Below are positions 1-8,483 of a DNA stretch of 64,000 nucleotides, piece after piece. The DNA is from Knufia peltigerae. Taxonomy: Eukaryota > Ascomycota > Eurotiomycetes > Chaetothyriales > Trichomeriaceae. Made by a program: the position numbers and the translations under genes. Position 1 is the first letter of the stretch. Every line of letters begins with the position of its first letter. The DNA is taken from the NCBI GenBank assembly GCA_030247855.1, contig JAPDRN010000092.1, forward strand, positions 80,268-144,267. Reading direction: 5' to 3'. The notes under the pieces were generated by a model, which saw only the letters and a list, made by a program, of their open reading frames with translations, searched no databases and was not told the origin of the DNA.

Positions 1-463
1 GCTGCCGCTCGGTGGTGCTTTCGTAGTCCTGCGGCCAGTCGCAGATGCGTTCGGCCACCGCCTGCGCCAACCGCGAGATGCCCAGTACGCAAGGGTCGGC
101 GGGCAGTTCGGCGCACAGCGGCGCGGCCAGCACCATGCCCCAGCCGCGCAGGGGGCCATCGATGTGGACCGTATGCGGCTCGGCTGGTGGCATCCAGCCC
201 GCCGAGCCCGGTGCCAGCGACCAGGTGCCATGCGAGGTGCGGGTGGTCAGCAGGCCGCGTTCGACGCAGATCAGCTGCGCGCGCACGTGGTGATGCCAGT
301 CCACTTCGCGGGCCAGTCCCTGCGGGCTGTCGAAGCGGAAGGCGATGACCGGAGGGCCGTCATTGCGCTCGAACCAGTCCAGCGCTTCCTCACGCAGCAG
401 GGTGGCAGGTCCGGGTTCGCCCGCCTTCACGTGGGCTGGGGGTGGCTTGAATGTGACATTCAT
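1..463 (-). CDS. AraC-type regulator, N-terminal cupin part (partial)
   Basis: The reading frame opens at an ATG at 463 and runs off the left edge, giving about 154 residues with no stop. A cupin-like segment is visible (WHHHVRAQLICVERG, then LAPGSAGWMPPAEPHTV), which matches the effector-binding half of AraC-family activators. The DNA-binding helix-turn-helix half should lie outside the window. It is divergent from the emr operon with 145 bp between the two starts. The cupin assignment is fairly firm. The AraC call is an inference, because the C-terminal half is not present and a stand-alone cupin enzyme cannot be excluded. Confidence 0.7.
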   Translation of the reverse strand, partial: MNVTFKPPPAHVKAGEPGPATLLREEALDWFERNDGPPVIAFRFDSPQGLAREVDWHHHVRAQLICVERGLLTTRTSHGTWSLAPGSAGWMPPAEPHTVHIDGPLRGWGMVLAAPLCAELPADPCVLGISRLAQAVAERICDWPQDYESTTERQ

Positions 464-494
464 TGGCTGGATTGTACTACCGGGCCAGTTGGGA

Positions 495-512
495 GCGCCA
501 TTAAGGTGGCGC
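495..512. promoter_or_regulatory. Inverted repeat in the AraC-emrR intergenic region
   Basis: A perfect palindrome GCGCCA-TTAAGG-TGGCGC lies between the two divergent starts. It could be an operator for the AraC-type protein or part of a promoter. No factor can be assigned from sequence alone. Confidence 0.35.
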
Positions 513-546
513 CTTCACCTGATCCAGCCCATTGCTGCAACACAGC

Positions 547-584
547 ATTCGATGCCAGATCGAATATTTCCATTGAGAAATATT
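547..584. promoter_or_regulatory. Two overlapping palindromes upstream of emrR, candidate EmrR operator
   Basis: ATTCGAT-gccag-ATCGAAT (547-565) is directly followed by and overlaps AATATTTC-cattga-GAAATATT (563-584). Both have perfect arms. They end 25 bp before the emrR start, where a MarR-family autorepressor would be expected to bind. MarR proteins typically recognise AT-rich palindromes of about this size. Confidence 0.55.
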
Positions 585-608
585 TTTTTTGGAAGAGAAT
601 GCTCCCCC

Positions 609-1052
609 ATGATCTGTCCTGCAACCACTCCCCCCAGCTTCGGCCTGCTGCTGCGCCAGGTGCGCGACGGCCTGGTCCGCCAGCTCGATGCGTCCATGGC
701 CGAAGAAGACCTCGGCATCGGCTTCACCCACTACATCGGGCTGAAGGTGCTCTCGAACATGGCGCCGTGCACGGCCAACGAACTGGCCCAGGCCATCGAC
801 CAGGTGCCCAGCGCGGTCACCCGCCTGCTGGACAAGCTGGAAGCGCTCGGTTGCGTGCGCCGTGAGCCGCATGCCCAGGACCGGCGTGCTCTGCAGATCG
901 TATTGACCGACGAAGGCCGCGCGCTGTGGGCGCGGTTGAAGCTGCGCGGCGACGCGGTGATGGATTACGCCCTGCGCGATCTGTCCGCCGACGAACGCAC
1001 GCAGCTGCTGTCCCTCCTGACCCGAATCCGCGATTCCCTGACGACCCCATGA
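609..1052 (+). CDS. emrR: MarR-family transcriptional repressor of the emr pump
   Basis: This 147-residue protein has the MarR winged-helix layout. The recognition-helix region reads ANELAQAIDQVPSAVTRLLDKLEALGCVRRE and is followed by the wing residues DRRALQIVLTDEG. It is the first gene of emrRCAB, and its stop overlaps the emrC start (ATGA), so the two are probably translationally coupled. In S. maltophilia, EmrR represses this operon and is relieved by hydrophobic pump substrates. The ATG at 609 was chosen over longer in-frame starts because it gives the normal MarR length and leaves the overlapping palindromes upstream free as an operator. Confidence 0.88.
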   Translation: MICPATTPPSFGLLLRQVRDGLVRQLDASMAEEDLGIGFTHYIGLKVLSNMAPCTANELAQAIDQVPSAVTRLLDKLEALGCVRREPHAQDRRALQIVLTDEGRALWARLKLRGDAVMDYALRDLSADERTQLLSLLTRIRDSLTTP

Positions 1053-2687
1053 ACCCGATCCCGCATCCCACTCTCCGCCGGTCCGGGCGCGCGCTGCTGG
1101 TTTCAGCGCTGACCCTGGCCCTGGCCGCCTGCGCCAGCAGCCGCGGCCTCACCCCGCAGGGCCACGTGCTCGACGTGGACAGCCTGCACAGCGAACGCAC
1201 CCTGGCCGACAGCGACCTGAGCGCCGCCGGTTTTCCCGCCCAGGACTGGTGGAAGGCACTGGGCGATACGCAGCTGGATGCGCTGATCGCCGAAGGCCTG
1301 GCCGGCCNNNNNNNNNNNNNNNNNNNNNNNNNNNNNNNNNNNNNNNNNNNNNNNNNNNNNNNNNNNNNNNNNNNNNNNNNNNNNNNNNNNNNNNNNNNNN
1401 NNNNNGGGCGATACGCAGCTGGATGCGCTGATCGCCGAAGGCCTGGCCGGCCATCCGAGCCTGGACGCCGCCGACGCCCGCCTGCGCCAGGCACAGTCAC
1501 AGGTCGGCACCGCACGCGCCGATCGCCTGCCCAGCCTGTCCGTGTCCGGTGGCTACACCGGCCTGCGCCTGCCCGAATCGATGGCCGGCGATGAAATCGG
1601 TGGCCATTACGCCGGCAGCAGCCAGGTCGCCTTCGATTTCAGCTACGGCATCGACCTGTGGGGCGGCAAGCGCGCCGCCTGGGAAGCTGCCGTGGACGGC
1701 GCCCATGCCGCTACCGTCGAGGCCCAGGCCGCGCGCCTGAACCTGTCCACTGGCATCGCTCAGGCTTATACCGATCTGGCTTACGCCTGGCAGCTCAATG
1801 ACGTGGCCGAAGAAGAACTGGCGCGCTCGCAGAAGTCGCTGGAACTGACCCGTCAGCGTCGTAGCGCCGGCATCGACAGCGACCTGCAGGTGCGCCAGGC
1901 CGAAGCCCGTGTGCCGGCCGCACAGCAGCAGTTGCTGGCGGCACAGCAGCGCATCGACGCGGGCCGCACCGCGTTGGCCGCGCTGGTCGGCAAGGGCCCG
2001 GACCGTGGCCTGTCGATCGAACGCCCGCGCGCGATGAACCCGTTGGCGCTGCAGCTGCCGGGCGTGGTGCCCAGTGAACTGCTCGGTCGCCGCCCCGACA
2101 TCGTCGCCGCGCGCTGGCGGGTGGAAGCGGCCGACAAGCAGATCAAGGTCGCCAAGACCAAGTTCTACCCGAGCCTCAACCTGACCGCACTGGCCGGCGT
2201 GGTCGCACCCAACGTCGGCGACCTGCTGCAGAGCAGCTCCAGCTTCGCCTACATCGGCCCGGCGCTGAGCATGCCGATCTTCGAAGGCGGCAAGCTGCGC
2301 GCGAACCTGGCCAACACCGATGCGCAGTACGACCTGGCCGTAGCGAACTACAACCAGGCGGTGCTCGATGCACTGCGCGATGTGGCCGACCAGGTCAACG
2401 CCGTGCGCTCGCTGGCGCAGCAGGCGCAGTCGCAGCAGCAGGCGGTGGATACCGCACGCGCTGCGTTCGACCTTGCGCAGCAGCGCTATCGCGCCGGCAT
2501 CGGCAGCTATCTGGACGTGCTGACCGCGCAGTCCACCCTGCTGCAGTCGCAGCAGCAGCTGGCCGGCCTGCAGTCGCAGCAGCTGCAGACCTCGGTGCGC
2601 CTGAGCAAGGCGCTCGGTGGTGGTTTCCAGCCCAGTGACGCTGATGCCGCCCCGCTTGCTTCCCATTCCGATTCCTCGCATTCCTGA
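1049..2687 (+). CDS. emrC: Outer-membrane efflux lipoprotein EmrC, interrupted by an assembly gap
   Basis: This is a TolC/OprM-type outer-membrane factor (NodT family). The N terminus has a lipoprotein signal with lipobox LAAC, and the C-terminal part carries two outer-membrane-factor repeats (for example RRPDIVAARWRVEAADKQIKVAKTKFYPSL). A run of 98 N at 1308-1405 sits between two identical 47-bp stretches. As written, the two halves are in different frames. Removing the N run and one copy (145 bp) leaves 1494 bp, an open 497-codon frame, so the break is almost certainly an assembly artefact. EmrC should be the outer-membrane channel for EmrA and EmrB. Confidence 0.87.
1261..1307. repeat. 47-bp contig-end overlap, left copy
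   Basis: This stretch is identical to 1406-1452 and sits immediately before the N run inside emrC. It is most simply the overlapping end of two contigs that the assembler did not merge. Confidence 0.9.
1308..1405. other. Assembly gap (98 N) inside emrC
   Basis: Unknown bases flanked by identical 47-bp sequences. The gap length is a placeholder, and the real chromosome probably has no extra DNA here. Confidence 0.95.
1406..1452. repeat. 47-bp contig-end overlap, right copy
   Basis: Identical to 1261-1307. The coding frame of the second half of emrC continues from this copy. Confidence 0.9.
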
Positions 2688-2698
2688 AGACGCCTGCC

Positions 2699-3877
2699 AT
2701 GAGCCAGACCCAAGACACTGCGGCCCCCGCCGCCCCCAACCGCCGCGGCAAGCTGTTGCGCGGCCTGTTCGTGATCGTCGTGCTGCTGCTGGCGGCACTG
2801 GCGCTGTGGTACTTCATGTTCGGCCGTTGGTTCGAAGAGACCGACGATGCCTACGTGCAGGGCAACCAGGTGCAGATCACTCCGCTGGTGGCCGGTACCG
2901 TGGTCGCCATCAACGCCGATGACGGCATGCGCGTGGAGCGTGGCCAGCTGCTGGTGCAGCTGGACCCGGCCGATACCTCGGTGGCCCTGCAGCAGGCCGA
3001 AGCCAACCTGGCCAAGACCGTGCGGCAGACCCGCGGCCTGTACCGCAGCGTCGAAGGTGCGCAGGCGGACTTGAACGCACGCCAGGTGACCCTGAAGCGC
3101 GTGCGCGACGACTTCGCACGCCGCAAGGACCTGGCCGCCACCGGCGCCATCTCCAACGAAGAACTGGCCCACGCCCGCGATGAGCTGGCAGCTGCCGAAG
3201 CGGCCGTGGCCGGTTCGCGCGAGACCGTCGAGCGCAACCGCGCACTGGTCGATGACACCGTGATCGCCACCCAGCCGGACGTGCAGGCTGCCGCCGCGCA
3301 GCTGCGCCAGGCCTTCCTCAACAACGCACGTTCGGGCATCGTCGCGCCGGTCACCGGCTATGTCGCCCGTCGTTCGGTGCAGGTCGGCCAGCGCGTGCAG
3401 CCGGGCAATGCGCTGATGGCGGTGGTGCCGACCGAGCAGATGTGGGTCGAAGCCAACTTCAAGGAAACCCAGCTGCGCCACATGCGCCTGGGCCAGGAAG
3501 TGGAGCTGAAGTCGGACCTGTATGCCGGTGACGTCAAGTACAAGGGCCGCATCGACAGCCTCGGCCTGGGCACCGGTTCGGCGTTCTCGCTGCTGCCGGC
3601 GCAGAACGCCAGCGGCAACTGGATCAAGATCGTTCAGCGCGTGCCGGTGCGCATCGCCATCGATGCCAAGCAGCTGGCCGAACACCCGCTGCGCATCGGC
3701 CTGTCGATGAAGGCCGAAGTGAGCCTGCGCGACCAGAAGGGCGAAGTGCTGCCGAGCGCAGCCGCCAAGGGCACGGTGTTCGACACCGACGTGTACGCCA
3801 AGCAGCTGCACGATGCCGATGAGGTGATCCACACGATCATCCAGGGCAACCTGCCGCAGCAGGCCAAGGCGAGCTGA
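2699..3877 (+). CDS. emrA: Periplasmic adaptor (membrane fusion protein) EmrA
   Basis: This 392-residue protein belongs to the HlyD/EmrA family. It has a short cytoplasmic N terminus, one membrane helix at about residues 18-37 and a lipoyl/barrel segment (DDAYVQGNQVQITPLVAG). A coiled-coil hairpin follows at about residues 90-190, and the second barrel half (VAPVTGYVARRSVQVGQRVQPG) comes after it. It would link EmrB in the inner membrane to EmrC in the outer membrane. It starts 11 bp after emrC and is followed 8 bp later by emrB. Length and motifs are normal for the family. Confidence 0.93.
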   Translation: MSQTQDTAAPAAPNRRGKLLRGLFVIVVLLLAALALWYFMFGRWFEETDDAYVQGNQVQITPLVAGTVVAINADDGMRVERGQLLVQLDPADTSVALQQAEANLAKTVRQTRGLYRSVEGAQADLNARQVTLKRVRDDFARRKDLAATGAISNEELAHARDELAAAEAAVAGSRETVERNRALVDDTVIATQPDVQAAAAQLRQAFLNNARSGIVAPVTGYVARRSVQVGQRVQPGNALMAVVPTEQMWVEANFKETQLRHMRLGQEVELKSDLYAGDVKYKGRIDSLGLGTGSAFSLLPAQNASGNWIKIVQRVPVRIAIDAKQLAEHPLRIGLSMKAEVSLRDQKGEVLPSAAAKGTVFDTDVYAKQLHDADEVIHTIIQGNLPQQAKAS

Positions 3878-3885
3878 GGTCGGCC

Positions 3886-5463
3886 ATGTCCGCACAAGCT
3901 CCAGCTGCGCCCGGCGCACCGGCGGCGCCGGGTGCGGCCGCCGGCTTCCTGCCACCCAGTGTGGCCCTGTGCACCGTGGGCCTGGCGATGGCCTCGTTCA
4001 TGCAGGTGCTCGACACCACCATCGCCAACGTCTCGCTGCCGACCATCGCCGGTAACCTTGGCGCCAGTTCGCAGCAGGCGACGTGGGTCATCACCTCGTT
4101 CGCGGTGAGCACCGCGATCGCGCTGCCGTTGACTGGCTGGCTCAGCCGTCGCTTCGGCGAGCGCAAGCTGTTCGTGTGGGCCACGCTGGCCTTCGTGATC
4201 ACCTCGCTGCTGTGCGGCCTGGCCCAGAGCATGGGCATGCTGGTGCTGTCGCGTGCGCTGCAGGGCTTCGTCGCCGGCCCGATGTACCCGATCACCCAGT
4301 CGCTGCTGGTGTCGATCTATCCACGGGAGAAACGCGGACAGGCGCTGGCGCTGCTGGCGATGATCACCGTGGTGGCGCCGATCTGCGGGCCGATCCTCGG
4401 TGGCTGGATCACCGACAACTACAGCTGGGAATGGATTTTCCTGATCAACGTGCCGCTGGGCATCTTCGCTGCGCTGGTGGTGGGCAACCAGTTGAAGGGT
4501 CGCCCCGAGCACGTCGAGAAGCCGAAGATGGACTACGTCGGCCTGGTCACCCTGGTGATCGGCGTGGGCGCCTTGCAGCTGGTGCTCGACCTGGGCAACG
4601 ACGAGGACTGGTTCTCGTCGATGAAGATCGTGGTGCTGGCCTGCGTGGCCGTGGTGGCGCTGACCGTGTTCCTGATCTGGGAACTGACCGACAAGGATCC
4701 GATCGTCGACCTGAAGCTGTTCCGGCACCGCAACTTCCGCGCCGGTACGCTGGCGATGGTGGTGGCTTACGCGGCGTTCTTCAGCGTGGCCCTGCTGATT
4801 CCGCAGTGGCTGCAGCGCGACATGGGTTACACCGCGATATGGGCAGGCCTGGCGACCGCACCGATCGGCATCCTGCCGGTGATCATGACCCCGTTCGTGG
4901 GCAAGTACGCATCGCGCTTCGACATGCGCATGCTGGCCACCATCGCGTTCGTGGTGCTGTCGATGACCAGTTTCCTGCGATCGGGGTTCAACCTGCAGGT
5001 GGATTTCCAGCACGTGGCCGGCGTGCAGTTGATCATGGGCATCGGCGTGGCGCTGTTCTTCATGCCGGTGCTGCAGATCCTGCTGTCGGACCTGGATGGT
5101 CGTGAGATCGCGGCCGGCTCGGGCCTGGCCACGTTCCTGCGTACGCTGGGTGGCAGCTTCGCCGCGTCGCTGACCACTTGGCTGTGGGCGCGTCGCACGC
5201 AGGTGCATCACGCGGACCTGACCGAACACATCTCGGTGTATCAGCCGGGCATGCAGGATCAGGTCGCAGCGATGGGGCAGGGTGACCTGCAACACGGTGC
5301 GGCGGTGTTGAACAACATGATCAACCACCAGGCGTCGCAGATGGGCTTCAACGACATCTTCTTCCTGCTGGGCTGGATCTTCCTGGCGATCATCACCTTC
5401 CTGTGGCTGGCCAAGCCGCCGTTCGGTGCAGGCGCGGGTGCCGCCGCCGGTGGCGGGCACTGA
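3886..5463 (+). CDS. emrB: MFS drug:proton antiporter EmrB (DHA2 family)
   Basis: This 525-residue protein has about 14 hydrophobic segments, typical of DHA2 drug exporters. Recognisable motifs are LDTTIANVSLPTIAG in helix 1, a GWLSRRFGERK loop (motif A) and RALQGFVAGPMYPITQSLL (motif C region). It is the energised inner-membrane part of the EmrCAB pump, which in S. maltophilia exports hydrophobic compounds such as uncouplers, nalidixic acid and erythromycin. It closes the operon and is followed by a strong terminator. Confidence 0.94.
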   Translation: MSAQAPAAPGAPAAPGAAAGFLPPSVALCTVGLAMASFMQVLDTTIANVSLPTIAGNLGASSQQATWVITSFAVSTAIALPLTGWLSRRFGERKLFVWATLAFVITSLLCGLAQSMGMLVLSRALQGFVAGPMYPITQSLLVSIYPREKRGQALALLAMITVVAPICGPILGGWITDNYSWEWIFLINVPLGIFAALVVGNQLKGRPEHVEKPKMDYVGLVTLVIGVGALQLVLDLGNDEDWFSSMKIVVLACVAVVALTVFLIWELTDKDPIVDLKLFRHRNFRAGTLAMVVAYAAFFSVALLIPQWLQRDMGYTAIWAGLATAPIGILPVIMTPFVGKYASRFDMRMLATIAFVVLSMTSFLRSGFNLQVDFQHVAGVQLIMGIGVALFFMPVLQILLSDLDGREIAAGSGLATFLRTLGGSFAASLTTWLWARRTQVHHADLTEHISVYQPGMQDQVAAMGQGDLQHGAAVLNNMINHQASQMGFNDIFFLLGWIFLAIITFLWLAKPPFGAGAGAAAGGGH

Positions 5464-5488
5464 TCGATCGTTGTTGTTGAAACGCAGA

Positions 5489-5516
5489 AACCCCGCCGGA
5501 AGGCGGGGTTCCTGTT
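5489..5516 (+). terminator. Rho-independent terminator after emrB
   Basis: A 9-bp stem AACCCCGCC/GGCGGGGTT with a GGAA loop lies 26 bp after the emrB stop, followed by a short T-rich stretch. It ends the emrRCAB transcript. Confidence 0.8.
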
Positions 5517-5596
5517 TGGGCGTTGCGGAAAGTGCGGGGACATGCCTTTCAAATGGTGTGCCCTGGCACATCCAGGTCAAGCAGACTGGTTCGGGC

Positions 5597-5875
5597 CTAG
5601 CGTGTGCGATACACGCGCTTGAACACCACGCGATCGCGGAACAGCTGGCTGATCGCCCACATTCCTGCCACAAGTACGACGCCACCCGTGACCCAGCCGG
5701 CAGTGGCCTGCACGTGGCTACCGACAAATGCGCCGCAGATGATGGCGGCGACGATGACAAGCAGGTGCGCTTCTTTTGGTGCGCCGTAATGGACCTCGGC
5801 CTGGCATCCCACGCAGACGGTTACGCCGTAGTTGGAGTTGGTGTGGCAGTGGGGGCAGATGATGCTGCGCTGCAT
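5597..5875 (-). CDS. Small zinc-ribbon protein with membrane segments
   Basis: This 92-residue protein begins with a CPHC...CVGC zinc-ribbon pair (MQRSIICPHCHTN... through VCVGCQAEVHYG). Two hydrophobic stretches follow (HLLVIVAAIICGAFVG and GWVTGGVVLVAGMWAI) and the tail is basic. The ATG at 5875 was chosen because the metal-binding motif starts directly after it. I do not recognise a named family. The layout suggests an inner-membrane protein with a cytoplasmic zinc finger. Confidence 0.65.
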   Translation of the reverse strand: MQRSIICPHCHTNSNYGVTVCVGCQAEVHYGAPKEAHLLVIVAAIICGAFVGSHVQATAGWVTGGVVLVAGMWAISQLFRDRVVFKRVYRTR

Positions 5876-6166
5876 GGAGCGTCCTTTGCGGGAGGAAGGG
5901 GCGCCGGAGCAGAACATGATGTCGTGTCTGCCCCCGGTAGCAGTAAATCTGCCTGCCGGGGAAAGGGAATTGGGGGGATTTCGTGTAGGAAAAGTACGAA
6001 TCCGAGCGGAACGTGAAATGGATTCGGATACGAATGATGTTCAGAGCGTGGCGGCGATGTGCCGAAGGGGGATCGCACAATCAAGTGGCCGCCAGATGGG
6101 GCCGGATACGACACGTCACGTCGAGCAGCAATCGCATGCAACGCCGCGCCCCGAACTCCGGACATG
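5876..6166. other. Intergenic region with no gene seen
   Basis: About 290 bp between the zinc-ribbon gene and the tRNA terminator. Open frames here are overlapping, show no family motif, and look like chance frames in GC-rich DNA. It should contain the promoter of the zinc-ribbon gene. Confidence 0.5.
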
Positions 6167-6190
6167 AAAAAACCCGCTTGCGCGGGTTTG
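6167..6190 (-). terminator. Terminator of tRNA-Leu copy 1
   Basis: On the minus strand AACCCGC-gcaa-GCGGGTT is followed by a T run. It lies 17 bp past the 3' end of the tRNA. Confidence 0.8.
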
Positions 6191-6206
6191 ATCATTGTCT
6201 GAGTCA

Positions 6207-6293
6207 TGGTGCCCAGGAGAGGACTCGAACCTCCACGAAGTTGCCCCCGCTAGCACCTGAAGCTAGTGCGTCTACCAATTCCGCCACCTGGGC
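6207..6293 (-). tRNA. tRNA-Leu(CAG), copy 1
   Basis: An 87-nt class II tRNA with a long variable arm and an encoded CCA end. The acceptor pairs GCCCAGG with CCTGGGC, and the anticodon loop TTCAGGT gives CAG. It is identical over its whole length to the copy at 8159-8245. It has its own promoter and terminator. Confidence 0.95.
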
Positions 6294-6307
6294 GACTCAG
6301 GAGGAGA

Positions 6308-6336
6308 ATTTTGCAGGAAGGTTGGATATGTGTCAA
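6308..6336 (-). promoter_or_regulatory. Sigma-70 promoter of tRNA-Leu copy 1
   Basis: On the minus strand a perfect TTGACA is followed after 17 bp by CAAAAT, ending 14 bp before the mature tRNA. Confidence 0.8.
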
Positions 6337-6343
6337 CACCATT

Positions 6344-7255
6344 TCACACATTTTTTTCTGCACCCCTTTCCGCGCCCACATCCAGATGCAGCAGCAGGCT
6401 GCGCATCGGCGGCGAGAGCGATTTCCAGTCGGCGAACGCGGCGCACAGCCGGCGTTGTGCCCATGCGTTGTCGAGTGCAACGGCGACGATGCCGGTGGCC
6501 CGCCGATATTGCCGCGCGATCGTGCGCGGCGCGATGCCCACGCCGATGCCATGGCCCACCATCGTGCACAGGCCTTCAAAGGTCTTCATGCGGATGCGTA
6601 CGTCGAGCGTGCGTCCGGCCTCTGCCGCCAGTTCTTCGATATAGGTCTGCAGCGCATTGCCGTCGGCCAGGGCAACGAAGGTCTCGCCCAGCACATCGCT
6701 GAAGTCGAGCGAGCGCCGCGCGGCGAAGCGGTGGCCGGCCGGCAGCAGCATCATCAGCGGGTCTTCGGCAACGACATGGCGGCCCAGCCCATCGGCGGGG
6801 ACGGCGTCACTGATGATGCCGGCCTCTGCCTGGCCGGCACGGATCGCACGCACGACTTCATTGCTGGTGCGTTCGTGCAGTTCGACGCGCAGGCGAGGGC
6901 GCTCGGCCAGCCATGGGGCCAGTCGCGCGGGCAGATAGTTGGTCAATGCCGCGGTGTTGGCGTACAGGTGCAGCGTGCCGCGAGCGCCGTGGGCGAACGC
7001 CTGCAGTTCGCCGCGCAGCTGTGCCTGCTGCTGCAGGATCAGGCGCGCGTGATGGGCCAGTGCGGCGCCCGCTTCGGTGAGGCTGACGCCGCGCGGGTGA
7101 CGGGTCAGCAGTGCGGTGCCGACGTCGGTTTCGATGGCGCGCAGGCGTTCGCTGGCCGATCCCAGTGCCAGATTCGCCTCTACGGCGCCGGCGGTGATGC
7201 TGCCGGCTTCGGCTACTGCCAGAAACAGGCGCAGATCGGCAATGTCCAAGCGCAT
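6344..7255 (-). CDS. LysR-family transcriptional regulator
   Basis: This 303-residue protein has an N-terminal LysR helix-turn-helix (MRLDIADLRLFLAVAEAGSI, through ERLRAIETDVGTALLTRHPRGVSLTEAG) and a substrate-binding-type effector domain (about residues 90-290). It is divergent from the TauE/SafE permease with 96 bp between starts, so that permease is its most likely target. Its effector cannot be told from sequence. A sulfonate or small organic acid is possible given the neighbour. Confidence 0.88.
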   Translation of the reverse strand: MRLDIADLRLFLAVAEAGSITAGAVEANLALGSASERLRAIETDVGTALLTRHPRGVSLTEAGAALAHHARLILQQQAQLRGELQAFAHGARGTLHLYANTAALTNYLPARLAPWLAERPRLRVELHERTSNEVVRAIRAGQAEAGIISDAVPADGLGRHVVAEDPLMMLLPAGHRFAARRSLDFSDVLGETFVALADGNALQTYIEELAAEAGRTLDVRIRMKTFEGLCTMVGHGIGVGIAPRTIARQYRRATGIVAVALDNAWAQRRLCAAFADWKSLSPPMRSLLLHLDVGAERGAEKNV

Positions 7256-7351
7256 GTCGTTTGCTCCGCTCGGCCCTGCCTTCGGCTGGTCCGAAGGCGC
7301 AGGCGGGAAGACCGCATTGTGCGCGCCTGCGGCGCCGGCTCCAATGGCAGC

Positions 7352-8098
7352 ATGAACGAGACGACGTACTTCTATGGGATGCTGGTGGGGGTGTTCCTGT
7401 TGGCCGGGGTGGTCAAGGGCGTGACCGGCATGGGCCTGCCGACGGTGGCGATGGGATTGCTGGGCGGCGCGTTGTCGCCGGTGGCGGCGGCCTCGATGCT
7501 GTTCATTCCCACCTTCGTCACCAATGCCTGGCAGTTGCTGTCCGGGCCATCACTGGGTCGCACCGTGCGGCGGCTGTGGCCGATGATGCTGGCCGTGGTG
7601 GTGGTGACGCTGGGCTCGGCCGCGCTGCTGGTGCGGGTGGAACGTGATGCCTCGCGCACCGCGCTGGGCGTGGCGCTGGTGGTGTATGCGCTGCACGCGC
7701 TGGTGTCGCCGGTGTTCCGCGTCCCGCAGCGCCGCGAGCGCTGGCTGGGGCCGCTGGTCGGGGCGGTGTCCGGCGTCGTCACCGGCGCAACCGGCGTGTT
7801 TGTCATGCCGGCAGTGCCCTACCTGCAGTCGCTGGGGTTGCAGCGAGACGAGCTGGTGCAGGCGCTGGGGCTTGCATTCACGGTGTCCACGATCTCGCTG
7901 ACCACGGGCCTGGTGCTGCACGGTGCGTTCGGCGTGCAGCAGCTGGGCCTGAGCGCGTTGGCGGTGGTGCCGTCGCTGGCCGGGATGTGGTTGGGGCAGG
8001 TGATCCGCCAGCGCATCAGTGCGCGCGTGTTCCGTGCCTGCTTCCTCGCCTTCCTGCTGCTGCTGGGTCTGGAGCTGATGCTGCGTTCGTGGTGGTGA
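7352..8098 (+). CDS. TauE/SafE (TSUP) family membrane permease
   Basis: This 248-residue protein has about eight membrane segments and the two TSUP half-repeats, each with a glycine-rich loop (GVVKGVTGMGLPTVAMGLLGG and GAVSGVVTGATGVFVMPAVP). TSUP members export or import sulfite, sulfoacetate and related organic anions. It is paired divergently with a LysR regulator, a common arrangement for this family. The substrate is not known. Confidence 0.87.
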   Translation: MNETTYFYGMLVGVFLLAGVVKGVTGMGLPTVAMGLLGGALSPVAAASMLFIPTFVTNAWQLLSGPSLGRTVRRLWPMMLAVVVVTLGSAALLVRVERDASRTALGVALVVYALHALVSPVFRVPQRRERWLGPLVGAVSGVVTGATGVFVMPAVPYLQSLGLQRDELVQALGLAFTVSTISLTTGLVLHGAFGVQQLGLSALAVVPSLAGMWLGQVIRQRISARVFRACFLAFLLLLGLELMLRSWW

Positions 8099-8120
8099 TG
8101 CCGGCCGGACGCCGGACAAG

Positions 8121-8147
8121 AAAAAACCCGCTTTCGCGGGTGTTTTT
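8121..8147. terminator. Bidirectional terminator between the permease and tRNA-Leu copy 2
   Basis: AAAAAACCCGC-tttc-GCGGGTGTTTTT has A and T runs on both sides, so it can serve both the permease (plus) and the tRNA (minus). Confidence 0.8.
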
Positions 8148-8158
8148 CATTCTCGACA

Positions 8159-8245
8159 TGGTGCCCAGGAGAGGACTCGAACCTCCACGAAGTTGCCCCC
8201 GCTAGCACCTGAAGCTAGTGCGTCTACCAATTCCGCCACCTGGGC
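8159..8245 (-). tRNA. tRNA-Leu(CAG), copy 2
   Basis: The 87-nt sequence is identical to copy 1, including the CCA end, the long variable arm and anticodon CAG. Confidence 0.95.
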
Positions 8246-8258
8246 GTCGAGGAGGAGA

Positions 8259-8287
8259 ATTATGCGGTGCCGTGATGGAGGTGTCAA
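8259..8287 (-). promoter_or_regulatory. Sigma-70 promoter of tRNA-Leu copy 2
   Basis: On the minus strand TTGACA, a 17-bp spacer and CATAAT, with the same position relative to the tRNA as in copy 1. Confidence 0.85.
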
Positions 8288-8321
8288 GACCCTTGTGAAA
8301 TCCCCGCGACCACCGCGCCCA

Positions 8322-8344
8322 GTAGATCCACGCCATGCGTGGAT
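8322..8344 (+). repeat. SMAG-type palindrome (GTAG + ATCCACGC stem)
   Basis: GTAG followed by ATCCACGC-CAT-GCGTGGAT. The GTAG end and perfect 8-bp stem fit the SMAG repeats of S. maltophilia. Confidence 0.8.
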
Positions 8345-8374
8345 GGGGTGCCGCATCCGGATTACAGGCAAAAA

Positions 8375-8402
8375 AAATCCCCGCCGAAGCGAGGAATTTT
8401 TT
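8375..8402 (-). terminator. Terminator of tRNA-Leu copy 3
   Basis: On the minus strand ATTCCTCGC-ttc-GGCGGGGAT (one mismatch) leads into a run of eight T. Confidence 0.75.
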
Positions 8403-8405
8403 CGT

Positions 8406-8452
8406 TGGTGCCCAGAAGAGGACTCGAACCTCCACGGTTTTACCCGCTAGTA

Positions 8453-8483
<31 letters not shown>

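Noticed and set aside
1049..2687. emrC as a true pseudogene
   Set aside because: Frame and length are restored exactly when the N run and one repeat copy are removed, so the break is more likely in the assembly.
3634..5760. Very long minus-strand open frame (708 codons) opposite emrB
   Set aside because: It is antisense to a well-supported gene, is rich in His, Gln and Arg as expected for shadow frames in GC-rich DNA, and shows no domain.
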